NCBI RefSeq assembly: GCF_002310495.1
Contig: NZ_CP023344.1
Location: 2,869,501-2,933,500 of the forward strand
Length of the DNA stretch: 64,000 bases
DNA from: Nibricoccus aquaticus
Lineage (GTDB): Bacteria; Verrucomicrobiota; Verrucomicrobiia; Opitutales; Opitutaceae
Reading direction: 5' to 3'
Part shown: positions 8,343 through 15,891 of the stretch, piece by piece
Layout of the letters: the number at the start of each line of letters is the position of its first letter
Numbering within the stretch: position 1 is the stretch's first letter
Made by a program: the position numbers and the translations under genes
Notes under the pieces: model-generated
Databases searched by the model: none
Seen by the model: only the letters and a program-made list of their open reading frames with translations
What the model was told of the DNA's origin: nothing

Positions 8343-9248
8343 TTATCGGGCGGCGGTTTCGGCGGCGGGGAGGCTGCGGAGGTAGGCCCAGAGGGCTTTG
8401 AGCTCGGTGTCGGTCATTTGGCCGATGGCGGCGGGCATGATCGGGTGGAGGGTGGTGCCGTCGGGGCGTTTGAGGGTGCGGAGTGTGGCGATGAATTGTT
8501 CCTCGGACCAACCGCTCAGGCGACTGGAGGCGTGCGGGGTGAGATTGGAGGTGGCGGGCCAGTCGGGCGGAGTGCCGGGGATGCGGCCGCCGGAGAGATT
8601 GGGCCCGTGGCAGCCGGTGCAGGAGGTGGCGAGGTATTTACCGTATTCGGCGGTTGGCGACTCGGTGACGCTGACGGGGCGGTGGGCGGCGTGGTCGATT
8701 TCTTCGGCGGCGAGCTGGACCTGGCCGGCGACCATGAGGGCGCGGATGACGGGGCCGGGGGAAAGCGGGCCGCGCTCGCGGTCGACGGCGGGGAGGGTTT
8801 TCAAGTAGGCGATGGCGGCGCCGAGATCCTCGTCGCTGAGCTCGGCGTACTCGAGCGAGGGCATGAGGATGAGGGCGCGGCCGTCTTGCGCGAGGCCGTG
8901 GCGGATGGCGCGGACGTAGTCTTGATCGGAGTAACTGGCAGGGAGGCCGCCGCGACCGCGGGTGATGTTGGGGCCGTAGAGTTTGCCGGCGGCGGGATCG
9001 TCCACGACTTTGGCGCCGCCGAAGTCAGCACCGTGGCAGTCGGCGCAGGAGCGGGTGGTGACGATGTGTTTGCCGCGGGCGATGGTGGGGGCGTCGGTCG
9101 GAATGGCGACGGGGCGGACCTCGACGGTGTGAAGCCGGCGGAGGCGGTAGTTGGTCGTCGCGTACACGGCGCCGGCGGCGAGGGCGAGGAAGCCGATGAG
9201 GACGGCGAGGACGATGAGCGGGATTTTGACGAACTTGCGGCGGAACAT
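8343..9248 (-). CDS. Membrane-anchored diheme c-type cytochrome
   Basis: A 301-residue electron-transfer protein with an N-terminal membrane anchor or signal (residues about 8-35, IPLIVLAVLIGFLALAAGAV) and two CxxCH haem sites, CADCH (about residue 68) and CTGCH (about 209). Each site is followed by G-rich text typical of cytochrome c class I domains, with distal Met candidates such as LMPSLEY and IMPAAIG. The two homologous halves suggest an internal duplication. Family members carry electrons to periplasmic dehydrogenases or oxidases; no partner is encoded nearby apart from a tiny membrane protein upstream on the same strand. The start at 9248 is an ATG matching the signal. Confidence 0.85.
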   Translation of the reverse strand: MFRRKFVKIPLIVLAVLIGFLALAAGAVYATTNYRLRRLHTVEVRPVAIPTDAPTIARGKHIVTTRSCADCHGADFGGAKVVDDPAAGKLYGPNITRGRGGLPASYSDQDYVRAIRHGLAQDGRALILMPSLEYAELSDEDLGAAIAYLKTLPAVDRERGPLSPGPVIRALMVAGQVQLAAEEIDHAAHRPVSVTESPTAEYGKYLATSCTGCHGPNLSGGRIPGTPPDWPATSNLTPHASSRLSGWSEEQFIATLRTLKRPDGTTLHPIMPAAIGQMTDTELKALWAYLRSLPAAETAAR

Positions 9249-9302
9249 GGCTGGAAAAGTAGCGAGTAGGGAGGACGCAGGCGTGGGTGGGCGGTGCTGA
9301 TC

Positions 9303-9325
9303 GGCACTTGGATAAGTGCCGGTCC
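9303..9325 (-). repeat. 3'-end palindrome, family B copy 1
   Basis: GGCACTT and AAGTGCC arms (9303-9309 and 9314-9320) followed by GGTCCG. The same element with one arm change (AAGTACC) is at 50219-50240. Both copies lie about 20-40 nt after the stop of a minus-strand gene, here the 50-residue membrane protein. Confidence 0.7.
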
Positions 9326-9341
9326 GTGGCGGGCGGTGATC

Positions 9342-9494
9342 TCAGGCGAGGCTGACGATCAGGGCGGCGACGATGGCGGAGAGCAGGAAGGCGCAGGTGA
9401 TGACTCCGAAAATCTGGGTGGCGTTGAGGTCGGAGGGGCGTTCAGGGAAGGCGCGGGTGAAGTGGTGCGTGAGGGCGGAGGCGGGCGGGATCAT
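9342..9494 (-). CDS. 50-residue single-span membrane protein
   Basis: A small ORF starting with ATG at 9494. The first half is polar (MIPPASALTHHFTRAF) and the second half is a hydrophobic helix (residues about 27-48, TQIFGVITCAFLLSAIVAAL). Three things support a real gene: it is co-oriented with the downstream cytochrome gene 94 nt away, a 3'-end palindrome of a dispersed family follows its stop, and 70 nt upstream lies a 28-nt element shared with another gene start. I recognise no family. It could be a small partner of the cytochrome, but that is a guess from position. Confidence 0.5.
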   Translation of the reverse strand: MIPPASALTHHFTRAFPERPSDLNATQIFGVITCAFLLSAIVAALIVSLA

Positions 9495-9563
9495 GAGCGG
9501 ATTAGTTTGAGCGTTGGAGGAATCCCGGGTGCGGGTTTCTTACGGATGAATATACGGTGATCT

Positions 9564-9591
9564 TAGCAGGTGTTTCAGGCGGGGGTATTAG
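9564..9591 (-). promoter_or_regulatory. 28-nt shared upstream element, copy 1
   Basis: The blocks TAGCAG, TGTTTC and GGGTATTAG, spaced by 1 and 6 nt, recur with identical spacing at 15775-15802 (23 of 28 positions equal). This copy is 70 nt upstream of the 50-residue membrane protein gene. It could be a regulator binding site or a promoter of an alternative sigma factor. Confidence 0.55.
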
Positions 9592-9628
9592 CCGGATGGC
9601 TAAGGGCGGCACGCGCGGCGCGTGCCGT

Positions 9629-9675
9629 CAGTGACCAGTGACCAGTGACCAGTGACCAGTGACCAGTGACCAGTG
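9629..9675. repeat. Heptanucleotide tandem repeat (CAGTGAC)6.7
   Basis: Six perfect and one partial copy of CAGTGAC in a row. The same unit, as RTGACCA, is found four times at 8017-8044 and twice at 23412-23425. Confidence 0.95.
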
Positions 9676-9825
9676 CGCTGGCGCGAGTAGCAGGAAAGCG
9701 GGCGGGGTCCAACCGGCGGGTTAGGGCTAACCCGCCCTGCCTCGGAGCGGGGCGGCGCTCACGGGTGCGTTTCATTTCGCAAATGTTGCCTCGGGGAATG
9801 AAGGGCGCGCAGGGTGGTGGCTCGC

Positions 9826-11907
9826 ATGGCAAACGGACCTGATGCTTCTCACTCACCTTTTTCCAGCAATGCGCCGATGTCGGCGGCCGAGCGCGAGGAG
9901 CGGCGGCGGGCGGATCGGGAGTTGCGGGAATCGGAGCTACGGTTTCGCGGGTTGTTCGAGCAGACCCCGGTGAGCATGCAGCGGTTCAGACCAGATGGGG
10001 TGTCGATCAAGGTGAACCGGGCGTACGAAAAACTTTTTCACCTGACGGATGAGCAGCTGGCGGCGGCGAAGTTCAATCTGCTGGAGGACCGGCAGATCGC
10101 GGAGACGGGGCTGCTGCCGATTTTCAAGCGGGCGTTTGCGGGGGAGCCGGTGCTGACGCCGCCGACTCCGTTTGATCCGAATGTGGCAGTGCCGGGCGGT
10201 CGGGCGGGGTTGCGGTATATCCGCGGGCATTTTTTCCCGATTCGCGACAGTCTGGGGGAGATCCGTGAGATCATCGCGATGCATGAGGATGTGACGGATC
10301 TCGTGAAGGCAGAGCTGGCGCTCAAGGAGCTGAATCAAGAGCTGGAGGCGAAGATCGCGGAGCGCACGCGGGCGCTCAGCGAGAGCGAGCAGCGGCTGCG
10401 GGCGATCGTGGAGACGCAGACAGAGCTGGTGGGGCGTTACCGGCCGGATGGCGTGACGACGTATGTGAATCCTGCGTACGAGCGTTTATATGGGAAGCGG
10501 GCGGCGGAGTTTGTGGGGAAGAATTGGATCGAGGCGGCGGCACCCGAGCTGGGCGAGACGGTGCGCGGGAAAATCGCAGGGCTCAGCCGGGAGCGGCCGA
10601 GTTTCGAGTTTCTTCACCACAAGACGCTGCCGGAGAGCGGGCGGGCGTTGCATGAGCACTGGGTGAATCGCGGGATTTTCGACGAGTCGGGGAGGCTGGT
10701 GGAGATTCAGGCCTCCGGGCGGGATGTGACGGAGCTGGTGGAGGTGGAGCGGCGTTTCCAGGAATCGGAGGCGCGGTTCAACCGGTTGTTCGTGGATTCG
10801 CCGGCGGGCGTGGTGTTGCTGGATGGGGTGACGATGGTGGCGGTGAATCCAGCGGGGTTGAGGATGATCGGCTTCTCGGAGCTGAAGGAAGCGGTGGGGC
10901 GGACGCTGCTGGAGTTTTCGCCGGAGTTTCAGCCGGATGGAACGCCGTCGTTGCAGGCGGCGGCGCAGCTGGCGAAGCAACGCGAGACTCAGGGAAACTC
11001 ACGCTTCGAGTGGACGTGCCGGACCCTTGGGGGCGCGGAGCTGACGATCGAGGCGTTCAGCTCGACGGTGGAGATCGGGGGGCGGACGCTGGCGCAGGTG
11101 ATCTTGCATGACATCAGCGAGCGGAAGCGGGCGGAGCAGGAGCTGCGCAATTCGCTGGAGAGGGAGCGGGAGCTGAGCCAGTTGAAGTCGAACTTCATCA
11201 GCATGGTGTCGCACGAGTATCGGAATCCGCTGGGGATCATCCTGTCGTCCACGGAGCTGTTGAAACGTTATCACGACCGGCTGACGCCGGCGGAGCGGAT
11301 GGAGTCGATCCTGGACATCGAGGTGGCGACGCGGCGGATGGCGGGGATGATCGACAACCTGCTGCTGATGGGGAAGGCGGACGCGGGGAAGCTGGCGATG
11401 GCGGCGAAGCTGGTGGATCTGGTGGAGCTGTCGCAGGTGATCATCAACGAGGCGCTGTCGGCGGGGGATGAGGGGCGGAAGATCCGCTTCGAGCATAGCG
11501 GTATCGAGTCGTTCGCGACGGGGGATGAGCAGTTGTTGCGGTTGATCCTGGGGAATCTGCTGACGAATGCGTTGAAGTATTCGCCACCGGAGCGCGCGCC
11601 GAGCCTGACGCTGACGCGGGTGGGGCGGCATGCGGTTTTCGCGATTCACGATGACGGCATCGGCATCCCCGAGGAGGACCGGCCGGCGCTTTTTCAGGCG
11701 TTCCGGCGCGCGAGGAACGTGGGGTTGGTGAACGGCACAGGGCTGGGGCTGTACATCGTGAAGCATTGCGTGGATCTGCACGAGGGCACCATCGAGCTTG
11801 AAAGCGCGGTGGGGAAAGGCACCACGGTAACCATCAATTTACCCATGTTTCCCGCGCTCACAGAACTGGCCTCGGCAATCGGATCGAAGAAAGGAGAGGC
11901 GTCGTGA
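9826..11907 (+). CDS. PAS-domain sensor histidine kinase
   Basis: A 693-residue two-component kinase with no clear membrane span, so probably a cytoplasmic sensor. Three PAS domains occupy residues about 30-150, 185-310 and 315-430, with a coiled-coil linker between the first two. HisKA follows with the phospho-acceptor His463 in VSHEYRNPLG. The HATPase domain has an N box near 578 (NLLTNALKYSP), G1 DDGIG near 608 and G2 GTGLGL near 638. ATG at 9826 is preferred over a GTG four codons earlier. The stop overlaps the GTG start of the next gene, so kinase and regulator are co-translated and presumably form a pair. The signal sensed is unknown; no cofactor-binding residue of the PAS domains could be assigned. 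Confidence 0.9.
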   Translation: MANGPDASHSPFSSNAPMSAAEREERRRADRELRESELRFRGLFEQTPVSMQRFRPDGVSIKVNRAYEKLFHLTDEQLAAAKFNLLEDRQIAETGLLPIFKRAFAGEPVLTPPTPFDPNVAVPGGRAGLRYIRGHFFPIRDSLGEIREIIAMHEDVTDLVKAELALKELNQELEAKIAERTRALSESEQRLRAIVETQTELVGRYRPDGVTTYVNPAYERLYGKRAAEFVGKNWIEAAAPELGETVRGKIAGLSRERPSFEFLHHKTLPESGRALHEHWVNRGIFDESGRLVEIQASGRDVTELVEVERRFQESEARFNRLFVDSPAGVVLLDGVTMVAVNPAGLRMIGFSELKEAVGRTLLEFSPEFQPDGTPSLQAAAQLAKQRETQGNSRFEWTCRTLGGAELTIEAFSSTVEIGGRTLAQVILHDISERKRAEQELRNSLERERELSQLKSNFISMVSHEYRNPLGIILSSTELLKRYHDRLTPAERMESILDIEVATRRMAGMIDNLLLMGKADAGKLAMAAKLVDLVELSQVIINEALSAGDEGRKIRFEHSGIESFATGDEQLLRLILGNLLTNALKYSPPERAPSLTLTRVGRHAVFAIHDDGIGIPEEDRPALFQAFRRARNVGLVNGTGLGLYIVKHCVDLHEGTIELESAVGKGTTVTINLPMFPALTELASAIGSKKGEAS

Positions 11908-12518
11908 AGAAAATTCTCGTTGTCGATGATGAGGCGATTATGCGCCGGAATCTGGGGAAGATTTTGCGGCTGGAGAATTTCGACGTACACGAGGCGGGCG
12001 ATGGCAGGGAAGGTGTGGAGCTGGCTCGGACGCAGCTGCCGGATTTGATTCTTTGCGATATCTCGATGCCGCTGATGGACGGGCACGCGGTGCTCAAGGC
12101 GTTGCGCGAGATTCCGCATACGGCGCGGATCCCCTTTATTTTTCTGACGGCGCGGGGCGAGCACAGCGACGTGCGCAGCGGGATGACGCTCGGGGCGGAC
12201 GATTATTTGATCAAGCCGGTGGGTGTGGCGGATTTGCTGGCGGCGATCGGTGCGCGGCTGAGCCGGATCGCGGATCACAACGGCTCGAACATGCCAAAGG
12301 CGGAGCCGAAGCCTGAGATGTTGCAGTCGCTGGGGCTGACGCCGCGCGAGGCGGAGGTGCTGTTTTGGGTGAGCCAGGGGAAGAGTAATCCCGAGGTGTG
12401 CACGATCCTCGAGATGAAGCTCTTCACGGTGAAGAAGCACCTGGAGAATATTTACGTGAAGCTCGGCGTGGAGAATCGGACGGCGGCGAGTGCGATGGCG
12501 TTGGAGAAGTTGGGGTGA
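11904..12518 (+). CDS. NarL/LuxR-type response regulator
   Basis: A 204-residue DNA-binding response regulator, cognate to the kinase just upstream (4-nt GTGA overlap, GTG start). The receiver domain has the acidic pair DDE at residues 8-10, phospho-acceptor Asp52 in LCDISMP, a Thr in FLTARG and Lys104 in LIKPVG. After a linker, a LuxR-type HTH at about 135-195 starts with LTPREAEVLFWVSQGKSNPEV and has the KKHLENIYVKL recognition region. It should activate or repress transcription on phosphorylation; the targets are not evident from the window. Confidence 0.92.
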   Translation: MKKILVVDDEAIMRRNLGKILRLENFDVHEAGDGREGVELARTQLPDLILCDISMPLMDGHAVLKALREIPHTARIPFIFLTARGEHSDVRSGMTLGADDYLIKPVGVADLLAAIGARLSRIADHNGSNMPKAEPKPEMLQSLGLTPREAEVLFWVSQGKSNPEVCTILEMKLFTVKKHLENIYVKLGVENRTAASAMALEKLG

Positions 12519-12532
12519 GGAACTTTCCGTAG

Positions 12533-12976
12533 ATGAAGATGCGACGTCAGATTGCGGGCGTGCTCGGAAATACTTTGAGCGCCTTCGCCAGTCGCTACTC
12601 GGATTACGACGGATATTGGTTGTTCGGCATTTTGATTACGCGAGCCGATCATTTTACCTTCAACATAGTTGGAGAGAACCCCGCAGAGAGAGATGATCCT
12701 GTTGTTGCTGCCGCTTTCTATCGGGGGCGTAATCTGTTTTTTCAACAGCTTGAAAAGGCTCAGCTGCCTGTTGGGTTCATTTCTTCTGCCTCGATCTCCT
12801 TGGAGAAGAGTTCGATCACTAAATTGGGGCCGGTGAACCATCACGCTGTCCTCGGTCATGATGTCACGATGTCTGCACGGGCAGTTTCAGATTTAGGCAA
12901 AGTGTATCGTTCCACTAAGCTCATCTTCGTTGCGCGTCATGATCCGGCAATTGAGCTGAGAAGTGTTCGTGGATGA
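12533..12976 (+). CDS. Hypothetical 147-residue protein of atypical composition
   Basis: An open frame starting at ATG 12533, with a plausible GAGGAA ribosome-binding site about 10 nt upstream, directly after the response regulator. The predicted protein has balanced, globular-looking composition (YWLFGILITRADHFTFNIVG) with no signal peptide or membrane span. I recognise no family. The DNA is clearly poorer in G+C than its neighbours, and its codons are not the G-ending type used by other plus-strand genes. This suggests recent acquisition or weak expression. A function linked to the two-component pair is possible only by proximity. Confidence 0.6.
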   Translation: MKMRRQIAGVLGNTLSAFASRYSDYDGYWLFGILITRADHFTFNIVGENPAERDDPVVAAAFYRGRNLFFQQLEKAQLPVGFISSASISLEKSSITKLGPVNHHAVLGHDVTMSARAVSDLGKVYRSTKLIFVARHDPAIELRSVRG

Positions 12977-12989
12977 TTGGCGGCGGAAT

Positions 12990-14273
12990 CTACGGAGTAA
13001 TTTCGATCGGGCGGCGGGCGAGGACTTTGGCGCCCTGGTTGCTCATGTAGCGGATCTCGGCGGGGCCGGGTTTGGCGGGGGCTTTGATCGTCGCAGGGGT
13101 GCCGCGGTGTGTATCCGAATAGTGGGCATACTCGCCGTCGCGGGTGCCCTTCACGACGATGGTGAGGTAGTCGCCTTGGTTGTTGGGGCCGGCCCAGCGG
13201 ATGGAGACGGGTTCGCCGGCTTTGGCGGTGGCGGGGGCGTCGAGTTCGATCAGGGCGGCGACGACGTTGATGGGGCGGCGGGCGAGGATGGTTTTGCCCT
13301 GACCGGCGGCGTAGCGGATTTCGTAGGTGCCGGGCTCGATGGGGGCGGTGACAGTGAGCGTGGCGCCTTTGGAGGCGTCGCTGTAGTTTTGATACACGCC
13401 GGGTTTGGCGTCGGGCGGGACGATGGTCACGTAGTCGCCTTGGGAGGCGAGGCCGGTCCAGGCGATGGAGACGGGGGTGCCGGCGATGACTTCGGCGGGG
13501 GCGTCGAGCGTGGTTTGAGGTGCGGTGATGTCGATGGCGCGGCGGTAGAGGATTTTGCGGCCCTGGCCGGTGACGTAGCGGATCTCGGCGCGGCCGGTTT
13601 TGGAGGGAGTGACGAGCGTGGCGGGGGAGCCTTTGGCGGTTAAGGTGTATTTGTCGTAGGCGTCGTTGGCGGCGTCGGGCGGGACGATGGTGAGGAAGTC
13701 GTTTTCGTTATTGGGGCCGGTCCAGGTGACGGTGATGGGAGTGTTGAGATGGGCGGAGGCGGGGGCGTTGAGGGTGGCGGCGATGGGCGAGACGTGGAGC
13801 GGGGTGCGGCCGAGGATGGTTTTGGAGCGGTTGGCGAGGTAGCGGACTTCGTAGGCGCCGGGCTCGATGGGGGCGGTGAGTTCGAGGGTGGGGCCGTGTT
13901 TGGTCTCGGCGTAGGTTTCGTAGGCGGAGGCGGGGGCGTCGGGTTTGGCGATGGCGAGGTAGTCGCCTGGGTTGTTGGGGCCGGTCCAGGTGACGGAGAA
14001 GGCGGAGCCGGCCATGGTGTGGGCGCGGAGTTGGATGGTGGCGGGCGTGAGGATTTCGGCGGGCTCGGTGGAGGCGGGAGCCGGAGTGGAGGGAACTGCG
14101 GCGGTGGGCGCGGGAGTGGGCAGGGCGGAAGGCGTGGGTGGCTCGGGTGGGGGCGCGGGTGTTTTTTTGCAGCGGGGGAGGAGTAGCAGGAGGAGCGCGA
14201 TCAGGAGGAGAAGCAGGATGAGGAGGATCGTGCGGGTGCGTTTGTTGGGAGAGGGGGAGGTGGGAGCGGTCAT
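12990..14273 (-). CDS. Membrane-anchored protein with four tandem ~85-residue beta repeats
   Basis: A 427-residue protein starting at ATG 14273. A strong membrane anchor follows a short cytoplasmic tail (residues about 13-32, TILLILLLLLIALLLLLLP), then a Pro-rich linker and four homologous repeats to the C-terminus. Each repeat has the pattern VxWTGPNNxGDYLTIVPPDA, then YxxYxxxxKG, then a strand ending in AEIRYxxxQGxKIL. Similar repeats occur in some von Willebrand A-type bacterial proteins. The repeats look like Ig-like beta sandwiches exposed to the periplasm, probably for binding or display. No enzymatic motif is visible. An in-frame start 74 codons further upstream is less likely because its leader runs through a dispersed intergenic repeat. 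Confidence 0.75.
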   Translation of the reverse strand: MTAPTSPSPNKRTRTILLILLLLLIALLLLLLPRCKKTPAPPPEPPTPSALPTPAPTAAVPSTPAPASTEPAEILTPATIQLRAHTMAGSAFSVTWTGPNNPGDYLAIAKPDAPASAYETYAETKHGPTLELTAPIEPGAYEVRYLANRSKTILGRTPLHVSPIAATLNAPASAHLNTPITVTWTGPNNENDFLTIVPPDAANDAYDKYTLTAKGSPATLVTPSKTGRAEIRYVTGQGRKILYRRAIDITAPQTTLDAPAEVIAGTPVSIAWTGLASQGDYVTIVPPDAKPGVYQNYSDASKGATLTVTAPIEPGTYEIRYAAGQGKTILARRPINVVAALIELDAPATAKAGEPVSIRWAGPNNQGDYLTIVVKGTRDGEYAHYSDTHRGTPATIKAPAKPGPAEIRYMSNQGAKVLARRPIEITP

Positions 14274-14370
14274 GGGCGTGAAGCGGGAGAGGACGGGCGG
14301 ACTTGTGAAGACGGAGGAAGGTCTCGCGAGGGTGGCGAAGGGGGCGAAGGTGGGGAGGCGGACGCAGGAG

Positions 14371-14456
14371 TTTTGGACAGGATTAAGAGGATTAACAGGA
14401 TTGGGGGTACGGCTGGGCGGTAGTTTTTTAACCACGGATTGCACCGATGAGAATGG
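14371..14456. repeat. Dispersed GACAGGATTAAC / AACCACAGA intergenic repeat
   Basis: Short iterated units related to ACAGGATTAA, followed by a TTTTTAACCACGGATT block. Variants occur at 34121-34300, 55451-55475, 56004-56115, 58504-58600 and 63535-63617, always between genes. Confidence 0.8.
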
Positions 14457-14565
14457 ATGGGAACGGGCGCGGTTTATCTCGTAGGCGGCGAGCAAGCTCG
14501 CGCCCGAAGCTGAAAGGGACGTAGCCGTTGTCGGAAGATTAAGGCGCGGTTTTCGGCGTCCGTTT

Positions 14566-14604
14566 GCGATGTCGCTCAGCGCGCTCGGAGTGCGCGCTCC
14601 ACCT
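14566..14604 (-). repeat. 3'-end palindrome, family A copy 2
   Basis: Nearly identical to 3237-3276 and containing the perfect inverted repeat AGCGCGC / GCGCGCT. It begins 6 nt after the stop codon of the minus-strand methyltransferase gene. Confidence 0.75.
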
Positions 14605-14610
14605 GCGGAG

Positions 14611-15729
14611 TTACTTGATGCCGACGACCATGGAGTCGGGGCCAGTCAGGTGCTGGACGTAGGTGAAGCGGAAGCCGGCTTCTTCCATCCAGGCGGTGCA
14701 GTCGGCGCCGGTGTAGTCGAAGCCGCCGGGGGTCTCGATGAGCATGTTGAGGCTCATGAGGAGGCCGAAGGCGTTGTGGCGGCGGTCGTCGTCGATGATA
14801 GCGTCGTAGGCGATGAAGGCGCCGCCTTCGGGGAGGGCGTCGTAGGCGGCGCGGATGAGGTGCTTTTTTTGAGCTAGATCCCAGTCGTGGAGGATGTGGC
14901 CCATGAGGATGACGTCGGCCTTGGGGAGCGGTTGTTGGAAGAAGTCGCCGGGGAGGAAGTGGACGCGGTCGGAGAGGCCGTTGTCGCGGATGTAGTCCTG
15001 GAAGATGGGGCCGGTTTGGGGGAGGTCGAAGCCGGTGCCGGTGAGGTGGGGGTTGGCGAGGGCGATCTGGGCGGCGAGATCGCCTTGGGCGGCGCCGATG
15101 TCGGCGAAGGTGCGGTAGCGGGACCAGGGGAAGTTTTCGGCGATGGCGAGGTTGGCGCCGCGGCTGACGCCGGTCATGGCGGTGAGGAATTGTTTGAGGC
15201 GCTCGGGGTCGGCGTAGAGGGCGTGGAAGAAGTGGGCGCCTCCGGAGGCGGCTTCGTTTTGGGGGAGGCCGGTGCGGAGGCCGGTGGTGAGGCCGTCCCA
15301 GAAGCGGTAGAGGCGGGCGTTGAGCATCTCGAGGATGCCGCCGATGTAGCTGGGTTTGTTTTTATCGAGGAAGAGGTCGGCGTCGGGGGAATTCGAGTAC
15401 AGGCCGTCTTCGCGTTCGAGGAAGCCGAAGGAGACGAGGGCGTCGAAGAAGTCGCGGGCGGAGCGGGAGTGGAGGCCGAGGCGGTGGCGGAGGGTTTCGG
15501 CGTCGGCGGGGCGGCCGGCGAGCTGGGTGAAGACCTGGAGTTCGACGGCGGTGAGGAGGGTTTTCGAGGACCAGAAGCCGGAGCCGACCTGCATGATGTG
15601 GGCGGGGGTGGGCGGCGGGATGGGGGCGACGAAGGCGGTGAGTGGGAAGGTGGCGTCTGAGAATGGGAGGGTGGCTTGAGCGGCCTGATCGGCGGTGGAC
15701 GAGCTGGCGGCAGCGGCGAGTGTGTTCAT
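14611..15729 (-). CDS. SAM-dependent O-methyltransferase (family 2-like)
   Basis: A 372-residue methyltransferase with the two-part layout of the plant-type/acetylserotonin O-methyltransferase family. A helical dimerisation/winged-helix domain (residues about 45-150, with [15 protein letters not shown] and [26 protein letters not shown]) is followed by a Rossmann domain with the SAM motif [12 protein letters not shown] near 212. It then has [16 protein letters not shown] with the catalytic-type His-Asp pair. These enzymes transfer methyl groups to hydroxyls of small, often secondary, metabolites; the substrate here is unknown. The ATG at 15729 is preceded at 46 nt by a 28-nt element also found upstream of the small membrane gene at 9494. 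Confidence 0.85.
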   Translation of the reverse strand: MNTLAAAASSSTADQAAQATLPFSDATFPLTAFVAPIPPPTPAHIMQVGSGFWSSKTLLTAVELQVFTQLAGRPADAETLRHRLGLHSRSARDFFDALVSFGFLEREDGLYSNSPDADLFLDKNKPSYIGGILEMLNARLYRFWDGLTTGLRTGLPQNEAASGGAHFFHALYADPERLKQFLTAMTGVSRGANLAIAENFPWSRYRTFADIGAAQGDLAAQIALANPHLTGTGFDLPQTGPIFQDYIRDNGLSDRVHFLPGDFFQQPLPKADVILMGHILHDWDLAQKKHLIRAAYDALPEGGAFIAYDAIIDDDRRHNAFGLLMSLNMLIETPGGFDYTGADCTAWMEEAGFRFTYVQHLTGPDSMVVGIK

Positions 15730-15774
15730 GGAAGAAAAGACGGAGTCGGTTGCGACGAGTACTACCCATGAGCG

Positions 15775-15802
15775 TAGCAGTTGTTTCGGCGGCGGGTATT
15801 AG
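15775..15802 (-). promoter_or_regulatory. 28-nt shared upstream element, copy 2
   Basis: The same TAGCAG, TGTTTC and GGGTATTAG blocks with the same spacing as 9564-9591, located 46 nt upstream of the methyltransferase start. Confidence 0.55.
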
Positions 15803-15891
15803 GCGATGGGCGAAGTGCCCGGTGGCTCATGAATGAATTTTGCCGGTCGTTTGACAGCGGTAGTTAGGCACCTAATTTCCGCGCACTATTC

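Larger units (their letters stand above)
9495..9825. other. Divergent intergenic region before the histidine kinase
   Basis: 331 nt between the divergent small membrane gene and kinase gene. It contains the shared 28-nt element (9564-9591), a GC palindrome near 9609, a heptanucleotide tract (9629-9675) and a perfect 10-nt inverted repeat, GGCGGGTTAG and CTAACCCGCC (9715-9736). No coding region is supported. Confidence 0.6.
14274..14610. other. Intergenic region with dispersed repeats
   Basis: 337 nt between two minus-strand genes. It contains a GACAGGATTAA-type repeat (14371-14404), an AACCACGGATT block (14429 on) and a family A palindrome just after the methyltransferase stop (14566-14604). 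No gene is supported. Confidence 0.6.

Noticed and set aside
9629-9675. A possible CRISPR or iteron origin from the repeat tract.
   Set aside because: The unit is only 7 nt with no spacers, no cas or replication gene is near, and similar tracts are dispersed in the window.
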